Origin: Alloiococcus sp035301245
GTDB lineage: Bacteria; Bacillota; Bacilli; Lactobacillales; Carnobacteriaceae_A
Assembly: GCA_035301245.1 (NCBI GenBank)
Contig: DATGUS010000034.1
Span: 1 to 22,001, forward strand
Direction: 5' to 3'
Length of the DNA: 22,001 nucleotides
Shown one piece after another: positions 1-6,745 of this stretch; positions within the stretch are counted from its first letter, which is position 1; every line of letters starts with the position of its first letter. The notes beneath the pieces were generated by a model. It saw nothing but the letters and a program-made list of their open reading frames with translations. It was not told the DNA's origin and made no database searches. The position numbers and the translations under genes were made by a program.

Positions 1-1
1 T

Positions 2-1111
2 GATCACCACGTTCCATCAGTGGTGAACCATGTAATTATGCGTCAAGAATTCCTAACTGCCTATGTTCCTTACCAACCAGAAGTTTCACAAGGTGAACTA
101 CAAGCCCTATTCGAGTGGCAAACAATGATTGCTGAACTTACGGGTATGGACTTAGCAAACTGTGGCTTATATGATGCATATACCGCAGTTGCTGAAGCAA
201 CCAACTTAGCAATTGGTCATGTTCGTAAATCAAACAAAGTTTTAGTTTCTAAGGGATTAAACCCACAAGCCATTGCAACAACTAAGACTTATGCTTTTGG
301 TAAAGAATATGAAGTTGAGGAAGTAGACTTAAATGGAGACATAACCGATTTAGAAGATTTAAAATCTAAATTATCAAAAGACGTTGCAGCTGTGGTTGTT
401 CAATATCCTAACTTCTTCGGTTCCATTGAAGACTTAAAAGCGATTAAAGAGCTCCTGGCTGATACAAAAACATTATTAATCGTTTCAAGTAACCCCTTGG
501 CATTAGGCAAATTAGCTGCTCCTGGTGATCTCGGTGCTGATATTACAGTGGGTAACGTTCAACCATTTGGTATCCCGATGTCATTAGGTGGACCACACTG
601 TGGATACTTCGCAGTAACTAAAAAGTTAATGCGAAAAATCCCTTCACGTATTGTTGGTGAAACAATTGATGAAGATGGCAAACGTGGCTTTGTTATGGCA
701 TTATCTACACGTGAGCAACATATTCGTCGTGAAAAAGCGACTTCCAACTACTCTTCTAACCAAGCGTTATACGCATTGGCATCTGCAGTAGCCATGTCTG
801 CTTATGGTAAACAAGGTGTTCAAGACCTTGCACAAGCAAACATTAACAACGCACACTATCTAGCTAATCAATTACAAGATAATGGCTTTGAATTATTAAA
901 TACAAAACCATTCTTTAACGAATTTACAATTAAGTTAGATAAAGACATTAAAGAAGTAAACAAAGCATTACACCAAAAAGGTTTCGTTGGAGGCTACGAC
1001 GCATCTGCTGACTACGGTCAAGATCATGCTTATTTACTTGCTGCTACAGAAAAGCGTACGAAAGAAGAGATGGACGACTTTGTTCAAGCTCTAGTGGGGG
1101 TGACTAAATAA
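2..1111 (+). CDS. gcvPA: Glycine dehydrogenase (decarboxylating) subunit 1, 5' end missing
   Basis: This is the N-terminal half of the split P protein of the glycine cleavage system, which with GcvPB decarboxylates glycine using PLP and passes the aminomethyl group to lipoylated GcvH. The frame is open from base 2 and begins with D-H-H-V-P, matching the YDHY-type motif near residue 80 of the ~448-aa family. About 79 residues therefore lie upstream of the window, and the in-frame GTG at 20 is not the real start. Family motifs include VVVQYPNFFG, NVQPFGIP, GGPHCGYFAVT, KRGFVMALSTREQHIRR and KATSNYSSNQAL. The TAA stop shares one base with the gcvPB start (TAATG), so the two subunits are probably translationally coupled. 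gcvT is the expected upstream gene, but it is outside the window. Confidence 0.96.
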   Translation, partial: DHHVPSVVNHVIMRQEFLTAYVPYQPEVSQGELQALFEWQTMIAELTGMDLANCGLYDAYTAVAEATNLAIGHVRKSNKVLVSKGLNPQAIATTKTYAFGKEYEVEEVDLNGDITDLEDLKSKLSKDVAAVVVQYPNFFGSIEDLKAIKELLADTKTLLIVSSNPLALGKLAAPGDLGADITVGNVQPFGIPMSLGGPHCGYFAVTKKLMRKIPSRIVGETIDEDGKRGFVMALSTREQHIRREKATSNYSSNQALYALASAVAMSAYGKQGVQDLAQANINNAHYLANQLQDNGFELLNTKPFFNEFTIKLDKDIKEVNKALHQKGFVGGYDASADYGQDHAYLLAATEKRTKEEMDDFVQALVGVTK

Positions 1112-2607
1112 TGAATTTACAAGATTATGATAAATTAATTTTTGAAATTTCTTCTGAAGGTCATACGGCTTATGATTTACCACAATCAGATGTTGAAGAA
1201 TACGATTTAACGTCGGAGTTAGGTGATTACGCTCGTAAAGAGCCTGCACGCCTACCTGAAGTTTCAGAATTACAGTTAATGCGTCACTATACGGCACTAT
1301 CTAATCGTAACTTCGGTGTTGAGTCAGGGCCTTATCCATTAGGCTCATGTACCATGAAATATAATCCTAAAGTAAACGAAAATATCGCTGCTTTAGATGG
1401 ATTTGCAAATATCCACCCCAGTCAGGATCCTGAAACGGTACAAGGTGCTTTACAGTTAATGTATGAACTACAAGAGTATCTAAAAGAAATCACTGAACTT
1501 GATGCTGTAACATTACAACCTGCAGCAGGTGCTCACGGAGAATTAGCAGCGATCTTAGCGTTCAAAGCTTACTTCGAATCAATTGGGGAAGCAGAACAAC
1601 GTACAACCATCTTAATTCCAGACTCAGCTCACGGTACTAACCCAGCAACAGCTGTGGTAGCAGGCTTTAAGACTTTAGAGTTACCATCTAACGAAGACGG
1701 TATCTTAGACGTTGAAGCCGTTCGTGAAGCGGTAGGTCCGGAAACAGCTGGTATTATGATTACTAACCCATCAACAGCTGGGTTATTCGAACAACACGCA
1801 AAAGAAATTGCTGACATTGTTCACGAAGCTGGTGGATTAGTATTCTACGACGGTGCTAACTTAAACGCTGTTATGGGTATCAGTTCTCCTGGTTCGATGG
1901 GGTTCGATGCCTGTCATATGAACTTACACAAGACATTTACAGGCCCTCATGGTGGTGGAGGACCAGGTTCAGGACCAATCGGTGTCGTTGAAAAATTAGC
2001 ACCATTTATCCCAGGACCAAACGTTGTTAAAGACGGTGACACATATAAACTTGAGACACCTGAAAAATCTTATGGTCGAATTAAAGGTGACTATGGTAAC
2101 TTTGGTGTTAACGTACGTGCTTACTCATACATTCGTGCTATGGGACCAGATGGTTTACGCCGAGTATCAGAAGACGCTGTTTTAAACGCAAACTACCTCC
2201 GTGTTCGTGTAAAAGATTACTTCGATGCACCGTTCAAACAGTACAACAAGAATGACTTTGTTCTTAGCTTAACTCGTCACAAAAAAGACTATAATGTGAC
2301 CGCTAAGGATGTTGGTAAACGTCTATTAGACTACGGTATACATGCACCGACAACGTACTTCCCGCTGCATGTCCCTGAATGTTTAATGATCGAACCAACT
2401 GAAACAGAATCTAAACGCGATTTAGACTTTACAGCAGATGTGTTCATTAAGATCGCTAAAGAAATTGAAGAGAATCCAGAAGTGGTACAAAGCGCACCGC
2501 ACAACACACCGGTTAGACGCTTAAATGAAGCACAAGCTTCACGTAAACCAGTTCTGAAATATCAATTTGAGGATCACAATAATAATGCACAATCCGCTAC
2601 AAAATAG
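1111..2607 (+). CDS. gcvPB: Glycine dehydrogenase (decarboxylating) subunit 2
   Basis: This is the C-terminal, PLP-carrying half of the split glycine decarboxylase (P protein). At 498 aa it is close to the ~490 aa usual for the family. The PLP Schiff-base lysine is Lys274, in the motif N-L-H-K-T-F followed by a glycine-rich stretch (GPHGGGGPGSGPIG). Other family signatures are the GSCTMKYNPK block near residue 76 and DSAHGTNPA near residue 172. It overlaps gcvPA by one base and ends just before a hairpin terminator, so the pair forms the end of a gcv operon. The reaction needs GcvH, GcvT and lipoamide dehydrogenase, none of which is in the window. No lesion is visible. Confidence 0.97.
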   Translation: MNLQDYDKLIFEISSEGHTAYDLPQSDVEEYDLTSELGDYARKEPARLPEVSELQLMRHYTALSNRNFGVESGPYPLGSCTMKYNPKVNENIAALDGFANIHPSQDPETVQGALQLMYELQEYLKEITELDAVTLQPAAGAHGELAAILAFKAYFESIGEAEQRTTILIPDSAHGTNPATAVVAGFKTLELPSNEDGILDVEAVREAVGPETAGIMITNPSTAGLFEQHAKEIADIVHEAGGLVFYDGANLNAVMGISSPGSMGFDACHMNLHKTFTGPHGGGGPGSGPIGVVEKLAPFIPGPNVVKDGDTYKLETPEKSYGRIKGDYGNFGVNVRAYSYIRAMGPDGLRRVSEDAVLNANYLRVRVKDYFDAPFKQYNKNDFVLSLTRHKKDYNVTAKDVGKRLLDYGIHAPTTYFPLHVPECLMIEPTETESKRDLDFTADVFIKIAKEIEENPEVVQSAPHNTPVRRLNEAQASRKPVLKYQFEDHNNNAQSATK

Positions 2608-2618
2608 TATTGGATGCC

Positions 2619-2663
2619 ACAAAACTCCTTGCTCGTATATCGAGTGAGGTGTTTTGTTTTTTA
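2619..2663 (+). terminator. Rho-independent terminator of the gcv operon
   Basis: Two 17-nt arms (2619-2635 and 2641-2657) pair with a few mismatches or wobbles around a TATAT loop. A run of T follows at 2657-2662, a few bases after the gcvPB stop. Confidence 0.85.
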
Positions 2664-2720
2664 TTCATCATAACTCAGGACTCTGATAAAATATTTAGAA
2701 ATTAAATCAAAAAATTAACC

Positions 2721-2748
2721 TTGCAAATTATTTCGAAACTGATATACT
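2721..2748 (+). promoter_or_regulatory. Sigma-A promoter of the nitroreductase gene
   Basis: TTGCAA (2721-2726) and TATACT (2743-2748) are separated by 16 bp, with 49 bp from the -10 to the nitroreductase ATG. The -10 overlaps the TACT-N7-AGTA dyad listed separately. Confidence 0.65.
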
Positions 2749-2763
2749 TATAAATAGTAAGTA
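2745..2763 (+). promoter_or_regulatory. Candidate DUF24/HxlR-type operator (TACT-N7-AGTA)
   Basis: TACTTATAAATAGTA (2745-2759) fits a TACT-N7-AGTA dyad. An overlapping register, TACTTA-N7-TAAGTA (2745-2763), is also an exact inverted repeat. The site covers the 3' part of the -10 and the likely transcription start, a repressor position. In Bacillus subtilis the thiol-based DUF24-family repressor YodB controls nitroreductase and azoreductase genes through sites of the TACT...AGTA kind. No regulator gene lies next to it here, so the assignment is inferred from the motif and the target. Confidence 0.45.
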
Positions 2764-2797
2764 ATAAATAATTAGTTATTAAAGGAGATTTTCATTT

Positions 2798-3409
2798 ATG
2801 TCAGAATTTTCAAAATTATTAGAAAAACGTCGTACAATTTATGCTTTAGGTAACAACACCTCGTATTCTAAAGAGGAAATAGTCAATGCGATTCGTCATG
2901 CAGTCCGCCAATCACCATCTGCATCGAACAGTCAATCGACTCGCGCAGTTGTTCTATTTGATGAGGCAAATAAAAAAGCATGGAATCATATCTATGATGT
3001 TCAAAAAGACGTATTACCAGAACAAGCATGGAATATGATGTCAGGTGTTATAGAAAATGCACGTGACAGTGCAGTTGGAACGGTACTATTCTTTGAAGAC
3101 CGTGATGCTGTAGAAGCAATGCCAACAAGTGAAGCTACCCGAGAAAATTACAAACAAAATAATGCGGGTATTGCTCAATATGCCGTATGGTTACGTTTAG
3201 CAGAAATGGATCTTGGTGCAAGCCTACAACACTTTAATGTAGGGTATGAACAAGGTTTCGATAAAGCACTTCGTGAAATGTTTGAATTACCAGAAACGTT
3301 TGAATTAATTGCTCAAATGCCATTTGGCTCAATTGAGCAAGAAGCTGGTGAAAAAGAGCATATAGATACTGACATTCAAGTAAAAGTACGTCACAATGTG
3401 AGTGAATAA
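2798..3409 (+). CDS. FMN-dependent nitroreductase family protein (Frm2/HBN1-like)
   Basis: This 203-aa protein belongs to the small oxygen-insensitive nitroreductase fold, which acts as an FMN-bound dimer reducing nitro compounds, quinones or related electrophiles with NAD(P)H. The N-terminus carries the FMN-phosphate-binding element K-R-R-T-I-Y-A-L-G (residues 10-18) typical of the Frm2/HBN1-like branch. Next come the SPSASNSQSTRAVV block (residues 39-52) and a C-terminal FGS segment. The start is set by AAAGGAGA, 11 bases upstream of the ATG. The gene stands alone between two terminators with its own promoter and a possible redox- or quinone-sensing operator. The physiological substrate cannot be read from sequence. 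Confidence 0.88.
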   Translation: MSEFSKLLEKRRTIYALGNNTSYSKEEIVNAIRHAVRQSPSASNSQSTRAVVLFDEANKKAWNHIYDVQKDVLPEQAWNMMSGVIENARDSAVGTVLFFEDRDAVEAMPTSEATRENYKQNNAGIAQYAVWLRLAEMDLGASLQHFNVGYEQGFDKALREMFELPETFELIAQMPFGSIEQEAGEKEHIDTDIQVKVRHNVSE

Positions 3410-3460
3410 TATCAATAAATAACAAGGGGCTACGTTATAAATCTCTTGTTGATATAAAAG

Positions 3461-3561
3461 AAACGACCGTTAATTGGACTTTGTGATGTGACTCCTAAAA
3501 GTTAGGTTTTTACTCTAACTTTAGGGTCACATCATTGTTCCAATTATTCGGTCGTTTTTTT
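3461..3561. terminator. Very long bidirectional hairpin terminator
   Basis: Arms of about 44 nt (3461-3505 and 3515-3557) are almost fully complementary: AAACGACCG pairs with CGGTCGTTT at the base, AATTGGA with TCCAATT, GATGTGAC with GTCACATC, and AAAGTTAG with CTAACTTT next to a 9-nt loop. T7 follows on the plus strand (3555-3561), and a T-rich stretch follows on the minus strand. It separates the convergent nitroreductase and membrane-protein genes. The stem is two to three times the usual terminator length. Confidence 0.8.
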
Positions 3562-3578
3562 GATAGATTATTTGTTCA

Positions 3579-3965
3579 TTAATAAAAAATATAAGTAAAT
3601 AAATAATAATTAAAATACAATGTTAGTACTACAACAGAACTATAACAAATAAGCATTAGATATTTCCATTTAGGTAATAAATCTACCTTAGGATTGTTTA
3701 AAAAGTGATAAATAAAAAATAAAGCTACACCAGCAAGAGGAGCATATAATAAACTATAAAAGCCGATGGGAATGATGTTCATGAAACTAGCCGGAAAGCC
3801 AAATATCCAAATAAGAAACTGAACGATTAAGAAAAAGAGGTGGCTAACCAAGGAATACAATTTGAATTGTGGTCGATATGTAAGAGGGGTTAGTTTAGAC
3901 ATGGCTATATAGTGAATCGCAAATATCATAGCTAGAACAACAATTTGCAATCCATAATTTAACAT
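3579..3965 (-). CDS. Small four-helix membrane protein of unknown function
   Basis: I do not recognise this 128-aa protein. It is strongly hydrophobic, with four likely membrane segments at about residues 5-21, 35-56, 61-86 and 99-120, short polar links (SKLTPLTYRPQFK; NNPKVDLLPKWK) and no signal peptide cleavage site. The start is placed at the ATG at 3963-3965 because AAAGGGGAT lies just upstream of it. An in-frame ATG ten codons earlier (3995) has no ribosome site. A near-consensus promoter lies ~55 bp upstream, and the gene ends against the long hairpin shared with the nitroreductase gene. Base composition matches the neighbours. A role in transport or envelope stress cannot be told apart. 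Confidence 0.75.
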   Translation of the reverse strand: MLNYGLQIVVLAMIFAIHYIAMSKLTPLTYRPQFKLYSLVSHLFFLIVQFLIWIFGFPASFMNIIPIGFYSLLYAPLAGVALFFIYHFLNNPKVDLLPKWKYLMLICYSSVVVLTLYFNYYLFTYIFY

Positions 3966-3997
3966 ATATAAATCCCCTTTCCTAAAAAATATCAATC

Positions 3998-4049
3998 AAT
4001 ATACTACTAAATATATCAGTATATTACAAATATTACAAGAGATTATCAA
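3998..4049 (-). promoter_or_regulatory. Promoter with overlapping dyad for the small membrane protein
   Basis: Read on the minus strand, TTGATA (4044-4049) and TAATAT (4021-4026) are 17 bp apart, a near-consensus sigma-A promoter. A perfect 8-bp inverted repeat (AATATACT at 3998-4005, AGTATATT at 4018-4025; 12-bp spacer) covers the -10 and the start site, which is where a repressor would bind. Confidence 0.6.
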
Positions 4050-4101
4050 GGTTGTCTGATAGTGTTTGCTATATTTTTTTTAAGTAGATTATATTTCATT
4101 A

Positions 4102-4395
4102 TTATTTGTTCAACCACTTGGTATTGATTTGTCCCCTAATCACCCAAAACGAAGGTCGGCCTTTATAATTACCAAATTTCGCCAAAATATTATCACAATG
4201 TGAACATTTCATTTGGCCATTTTGAACGGCCTGATTCAAACTCATTTCAGACTCTTTAATGAGATGAACTTGCATTTTAATTAAACCACCGTTACCTCCT
4301 TTATGATATAACACTTGTGGTGTTTTACATTTTGCACAGGAAACGACCAAAAGATGATGTTTGCTTTTATTTTTATCTAGATTCTTAAAGCGCAT
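4102..4395 (-). CDS. Conserved hypothetical zinc-ribbon protein
   Basis: This 97-aa cytosolic protein has two C-x2-C knuckles, Cys20/Cys23 (CAKC) and Cys64/Cys67 (CSHC), about 40 residues apart, the pattern of a zinc ribbon. The centre is a basic, glycine-rich K-G-G-N-G-G-L-I-K stretch, and the C-terminus (FWVIRGQINTKWLNK) is basic and aromatic. This could suit nucleic-acid or ribosome contact, but that is inference; I know no assigned function. GGAAAGGAG sits seven bases before the ATG. The gene diverges from pgeF, and no clear terminator separates it from the membrane-protein gene downstream. Confidence 0.75.
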   Translation of the reverse strand: MRFKNLDKNKSKHHLLVVSCAKCKTPQVLYHKGGNGGLIKMQVHLIKESEMSLNQAVQNGQMKCSHCDNILAKFGNYKGRPSFWVIRGQINTKWLNK

Positions 4396-4581
4396 AATAG
4401 ACTCCTTTCCTTTTTATCTAATAGTCATTTAAGTCACATTTAGTTTAACATGATTGAATAAAGGGGTCATATTGAGTTAAGTGCTTTAAGTTTCAAGATC
4501 ATATGATTTAGCAATAGTTTTTTATCTATTTTATAAAAATAATAAATCATTGTTCAAGTTTACAAGGTTATTCTCTAGGCT

Positions 4582-4602
4582 CACTTAAATAAGTGCTATA
4601 AT
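4582..4602 (+). promoter_or_regulatory. Extended -10 promoter of pgeF with adjoining palindrome
   Basis: TGCTATAAT (4594-4602) is an extended -10 with an exact TATAAT hexamer and no good -35. A 14-bp dyad, CACTTA-AA-TAAGTG (4582-4595), lies immediately before it in the spacer region and could be an operator. Confidence 0.6.
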
Positions 4603-4634
4603 ACAAGTACGAAAGAGTAAAGGAAGTGAGAGAG

Positions 4635-5366
4635 ATGCATTCAACATTATTAAAAAAGCATGGGCTAAATAACCAAATATTCGGATGTCCCTATAATTTT
4701 AGGTATCAAACAATGAAAGAAAAAATAATCGATCAAGTAAACGAAGCAGTAGAAAAGATGGATATCAGTCCTCTAGAAGTGTATTCATGTCACCAACAAC
4801 ATACCGGACAAGTGGTATATGCGGACGGTATGAATGGTAATGCTTTTATTTGTGGTAGGATTTTCGATAATTCAGATGGTTTAATCACCGATAAGGAAGA
4901 TATTGCTTTATTTGTAAAATTTGCTGACTGCACCCCTATTGTGCTCTACGACCCTGTACAAAGAGTTCAAGCTATCGTACATTCCGGATGGCGGGGCACA
5001 GCACAGCGCATTTCTCATAATGCTTTGAACCAAATGATTGAAAACCACGATTGTCAATTAGAAGATATTATAGCGTTCGTTGGTCCATCAATCGATCAGG
5101 AAAATTATGAAGTTGGACCAGAAGTTTATGATGCATTTAAGGATTTCAAACGTCGTGATACTTTCTTTAAACCTGAGGGAAATAAATATCTCCTTGATAT
5201 GAGCATGGCAAATGTTACATTATTAAAACAAATTGGCATTACGGAAGACCGAATGGAAGTTGATCATACATCGACTTATAACGATAATCGCTTACATTCA
5301 GCTCGAAAAGAAGGATCAACCTACCAATTGAACGCAATGTTTACGATAATGCCATCGAAAAAATGA
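4635..5366 (+). CDS. pgeF: Laccase-domain peptidoglycan-editing factor (YfiH/YlmD family)
   Basis: This 243-aa protein is of the DUF152/YfiH family, called polyphenol oxidase in older annotation. The E. coli member PgeF edits peptidoglycan composition, and other members act on purine nucleosides. The three expected zinc ligands are present: His56 in Q-Q-H-T-G-Q-V, Cys99 in A-D-C-T-P-I, and His116 in H-S-G-W-R-G-T. The VGPSI motif follows near residue 151. ATG 4635 is preferred because AAGGAAG lies eight bases upstream; an alternative GTG at 4626 falls inside that ribosome site. It has its own promoter, and the transaldolase gene follows 72 bp downstream. In many Firmicutes the family member sits beside sepF/ylm genes, so this location differs. 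Confidence 0.88.
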   Translation: MHSTLLKKHGLNNQIFGCPYNFRYQTMKEKIIDQVNEAVEKMDISPLEVYSCHQQHTGQVVYADGMNGNAFICGRIFDNSDGLITDKEDIALFVKFADCTPIVLYDPVQRVQAIVHSGWRGTAQRISHNALNQMIENHDCQLEDIIAFVGPSIDQENYEVGPEVYDAFKDFKRRDTFFKPEGNKYLLDMSMANVTLLKQIGITEDRMEVDHTSTYNDNRLHSARKEGSTYQLNAMFTIMPSKK

Positions 5367-5377
5367 ATTCGCTTTAC

Positions 5378-5406
5378 TTGATTGTCTGTCACGGATTATA
5401 TAGGAT
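5378..5406 (+). promoter_or_regulatory. Promoter of the transaldolase gene
   Basis: TTGATT (5378-5383) and TAGGAT (5401-5406) have a 17-bp spacer, 32 bp upstream of the ATG. No terminator is visible between pgeF and this point, so readthrough from pgeF is also possible. Confidence 0.5.
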
Positions 5407-5438
5407 TAAATTGATATAAAAATAAAGGAGAGTAACCT

Positions 5439-6095
5439 ATGAAATTCTTTTTAGATACTGCAAATGTAGAAGAGATTAAACGCGTTAATGAACTCGGCTT
5501 AGTTGATGGTGTAACTACTAACCCGACATTAATTTCTAAAGAAGGTCGCCCTTTTGAAGAAGTCATTAAAGAAATTTGTGAGTTAGTTGACGGACCAGTA
5601 AGTGCGGAAGTTGTTGGCCTAACTTATGATGAAATGGTTTCTGAAGCAAGAGATATTGCGCAATGGGCGGACAATGTCGTTGTGAAAATCCCTATGACAG
5701 AAGATGGTCTTATAGCTGTTCATACACTTTCTCAAGAAGGCATCAAAACTAATGTGACATTAATCTTCACAGTATCTCAAGGACTGATGGCTGCCAAAGC
5801 TGGTGCGACTTATGTTAGCCCATTCTTAGGCCGCTTAGATGATATTGGCACAGATGGATTGGCTTTAGTTGCTGAATTAAAGCAAGTATTTGAATTATAT
5901 AACTATCCTACAGAAATTATTGCAGCAAGTATTCGTCACTTACCTCACTTAGAAGGTACAGCATTGACAGGTGCTGATATTGCAACTATTCCAGGTTCTA
6001 TCTTCCCTAAATTATGGTCACATCCTTTAACAGATAAGGGTATTGACGCATTCTTAGAAGACTGGGAAAAATTTGAAGAAGGTCAAAATAAATAA
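5439..6095 (+). CDS. tal: Transaldolase, small TalC/FSA-type
   Basis: This 218-aa TIM-barrel enzyme of the pentose-phosphate pathway transfers a dihydroxyacetone unit between sugar phosphates. The family's Schiff-base lysine is Lys83 in V-V-V-K-I-P-M. Other signatures are the FLDTAN opening, DGVTTNPTLI (23-32) and ALTGADIATIP. At the two positions that separate transaldolase from fructose-6-phosphate aldolase it has Glu57 (Gln59 in E. coli FSA) and Phe129 (Tyr131 in FSA), so transaldolase activity is predicted. AAAGGAG precedes the ATG. It has its own promoter and terminator and lies next to a dhaK remnant, a neighbourhood of three-carbon metabolism. Confidence 0.93.
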   Translation: MKFFLDTANVEEIKRVNELGLVDGVTTNPTLISKEGRPFEEVIKEICELVDGPVSAEVVGLTYDEMVSEARDIAQWADNVVVKIPMTEDGLIAVHTLSQEGIKTNVTLIFTVSQGLMAAKAGATYVSPFLGRLDDIGTDGLALVAELKQVFELYNYPTEIIAASIRHLPHLEGTALTGADIATIPGSIFPKLWSHPLTDKGIDAFLEDWEKFEEGQNK

Positions 6096-6099
6096 TCAT

Positions 6100-6135
6100 A
6101 AAGGATCTATAGAAAATATATAGATCCTTTTTTGT
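6100..6135 (+). terminator. Terminator of the transaldolase gene
   Basis: A perfect 12-bp stem (AAAGGATCTATA at 6100-6111, TATAGATCCTTT at 6119-6130) with a 7-nt loop runs into a T-rich tail. Confidence 0.92.
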
Positions 6136-6167
6136 TATTTTACTTATCTAATCATAACGAATGTATT

Positions 6168-6227
6168 TTGTAGCCTTATATAAAATTGATATAAGATGTT
6201 ATTTTAATTACTTCAAGAACGTTAACA
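6168..6227 (+). promoter_or_regulatory. Leftover dhaK promoter with candidate cre site
   Basis: TTGTAG (6168-6173) and TATAAG (6190-6195) are spaced 16 bp apart. A candidate catabolite-response element, CAAGAACGTTAACA (6214-6227), matches 12 of 14 positions of TGWNANCGNTNWCA, lacking only the leading TG, and lies just past the likely start site. Together they look like the control region of the decayed dhaK gene, and they may still drive glpK. Confidence 0.4.
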
Positions 6228-6274
6228 ATGAGTCATAAAATAATATTAAACGCAAGGATAATATAATAGGATGT

Positions 6275-6745
6275 AAGAAAATAAAAAGGATAATTAACGA
6301 ATCTGAAGATATCTTAGAGCAAGCGGTACAATGAATTGTGAAGTCACAACCGGACACTTTGGAGTTGATTGAAGATACGCCAGTTGTTAAACAAAAAAGC
6401 TTAAACAATCAAGTATTATTGGTCAGTGGTGGTGGAAGCGGACATGAACCTTCTCACGCAGGATTTGTTGGTGATGGTATGCTTCAAACGGCGGTACTTA
6501 TTATTGGACCAATGTGGTATTTAAACCACTACCGTGGATTAATTTATGATGCGCTAGATAGTGGATTTGTTGATATGGGTCTTGCTGCTGGAGGTGGTGT
6601 GTTATCAGCTGATGTTGTTGGAGGCAATAGCTTAGGTAAAGCGACACCAAAAATTGTCGCTATCCTTATTGGTGGTACACTCGCCAGATTGATTCTGTCA
6701 TTTATTTTATAATTATTTTGAATTGCGGCAGTAGGTATCAAATAG
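6275..6745 (+). pseudogene. dhaK: Decayed dhaK 5' part fused by deletion to the 3' end of a membrane-protein gene
   Basis: The frame running from 6275 encodes a dihydroxyacetone kinase subunit K N-terminus: K-R-I-I-N-E-S-E-D-I-L-E-Q-A-V-Q, then TGA, then I-V-K-S-Q-P-D-T-L-E-L, and later VSGGGSGHEPSHAGFVGDGM. The probable start codon reads ATA at 6281-6283, eight bases after an AGGATG ribosome-site-like stretch, and the TGA at 6332-6334 replaces a glycine codon. After Q-T-A-V (ending near 6496) the family continuation (GEVFTSP-type) is missing. Instead the frame runs into a glycine-rich hydrophobic tail (LIIGPMWYLNHYRG...ADVVGGNSLGK...ILIGGTLA) that I cannot assign. TAA at 6710 and TGA at 6719 interrupt what looks like further coding (IAAVGIK) up to TAG at 6743. 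DhaK would phosphorylate dihydroxyacetone with DhaL/DhaM; this copy cannot be functional. Confidence 0.85.

Noticed and set aside
3461..3561. T-box or other riboswitch in the long hairpin
   Set aside because: It follows a gene rather than preceding one, is a single extended stem, and shows no T-box specifier or TGG-type antiterminator sequence.
6271..6274. ATGT as a frameshifted dhaK start
   Set aside because: The frame aligns better with a start at 6281-6283 (now ATA) followed by K-R-I-I-N, and AGGATG then serves as the ribosome site, so no frameshift is needed.
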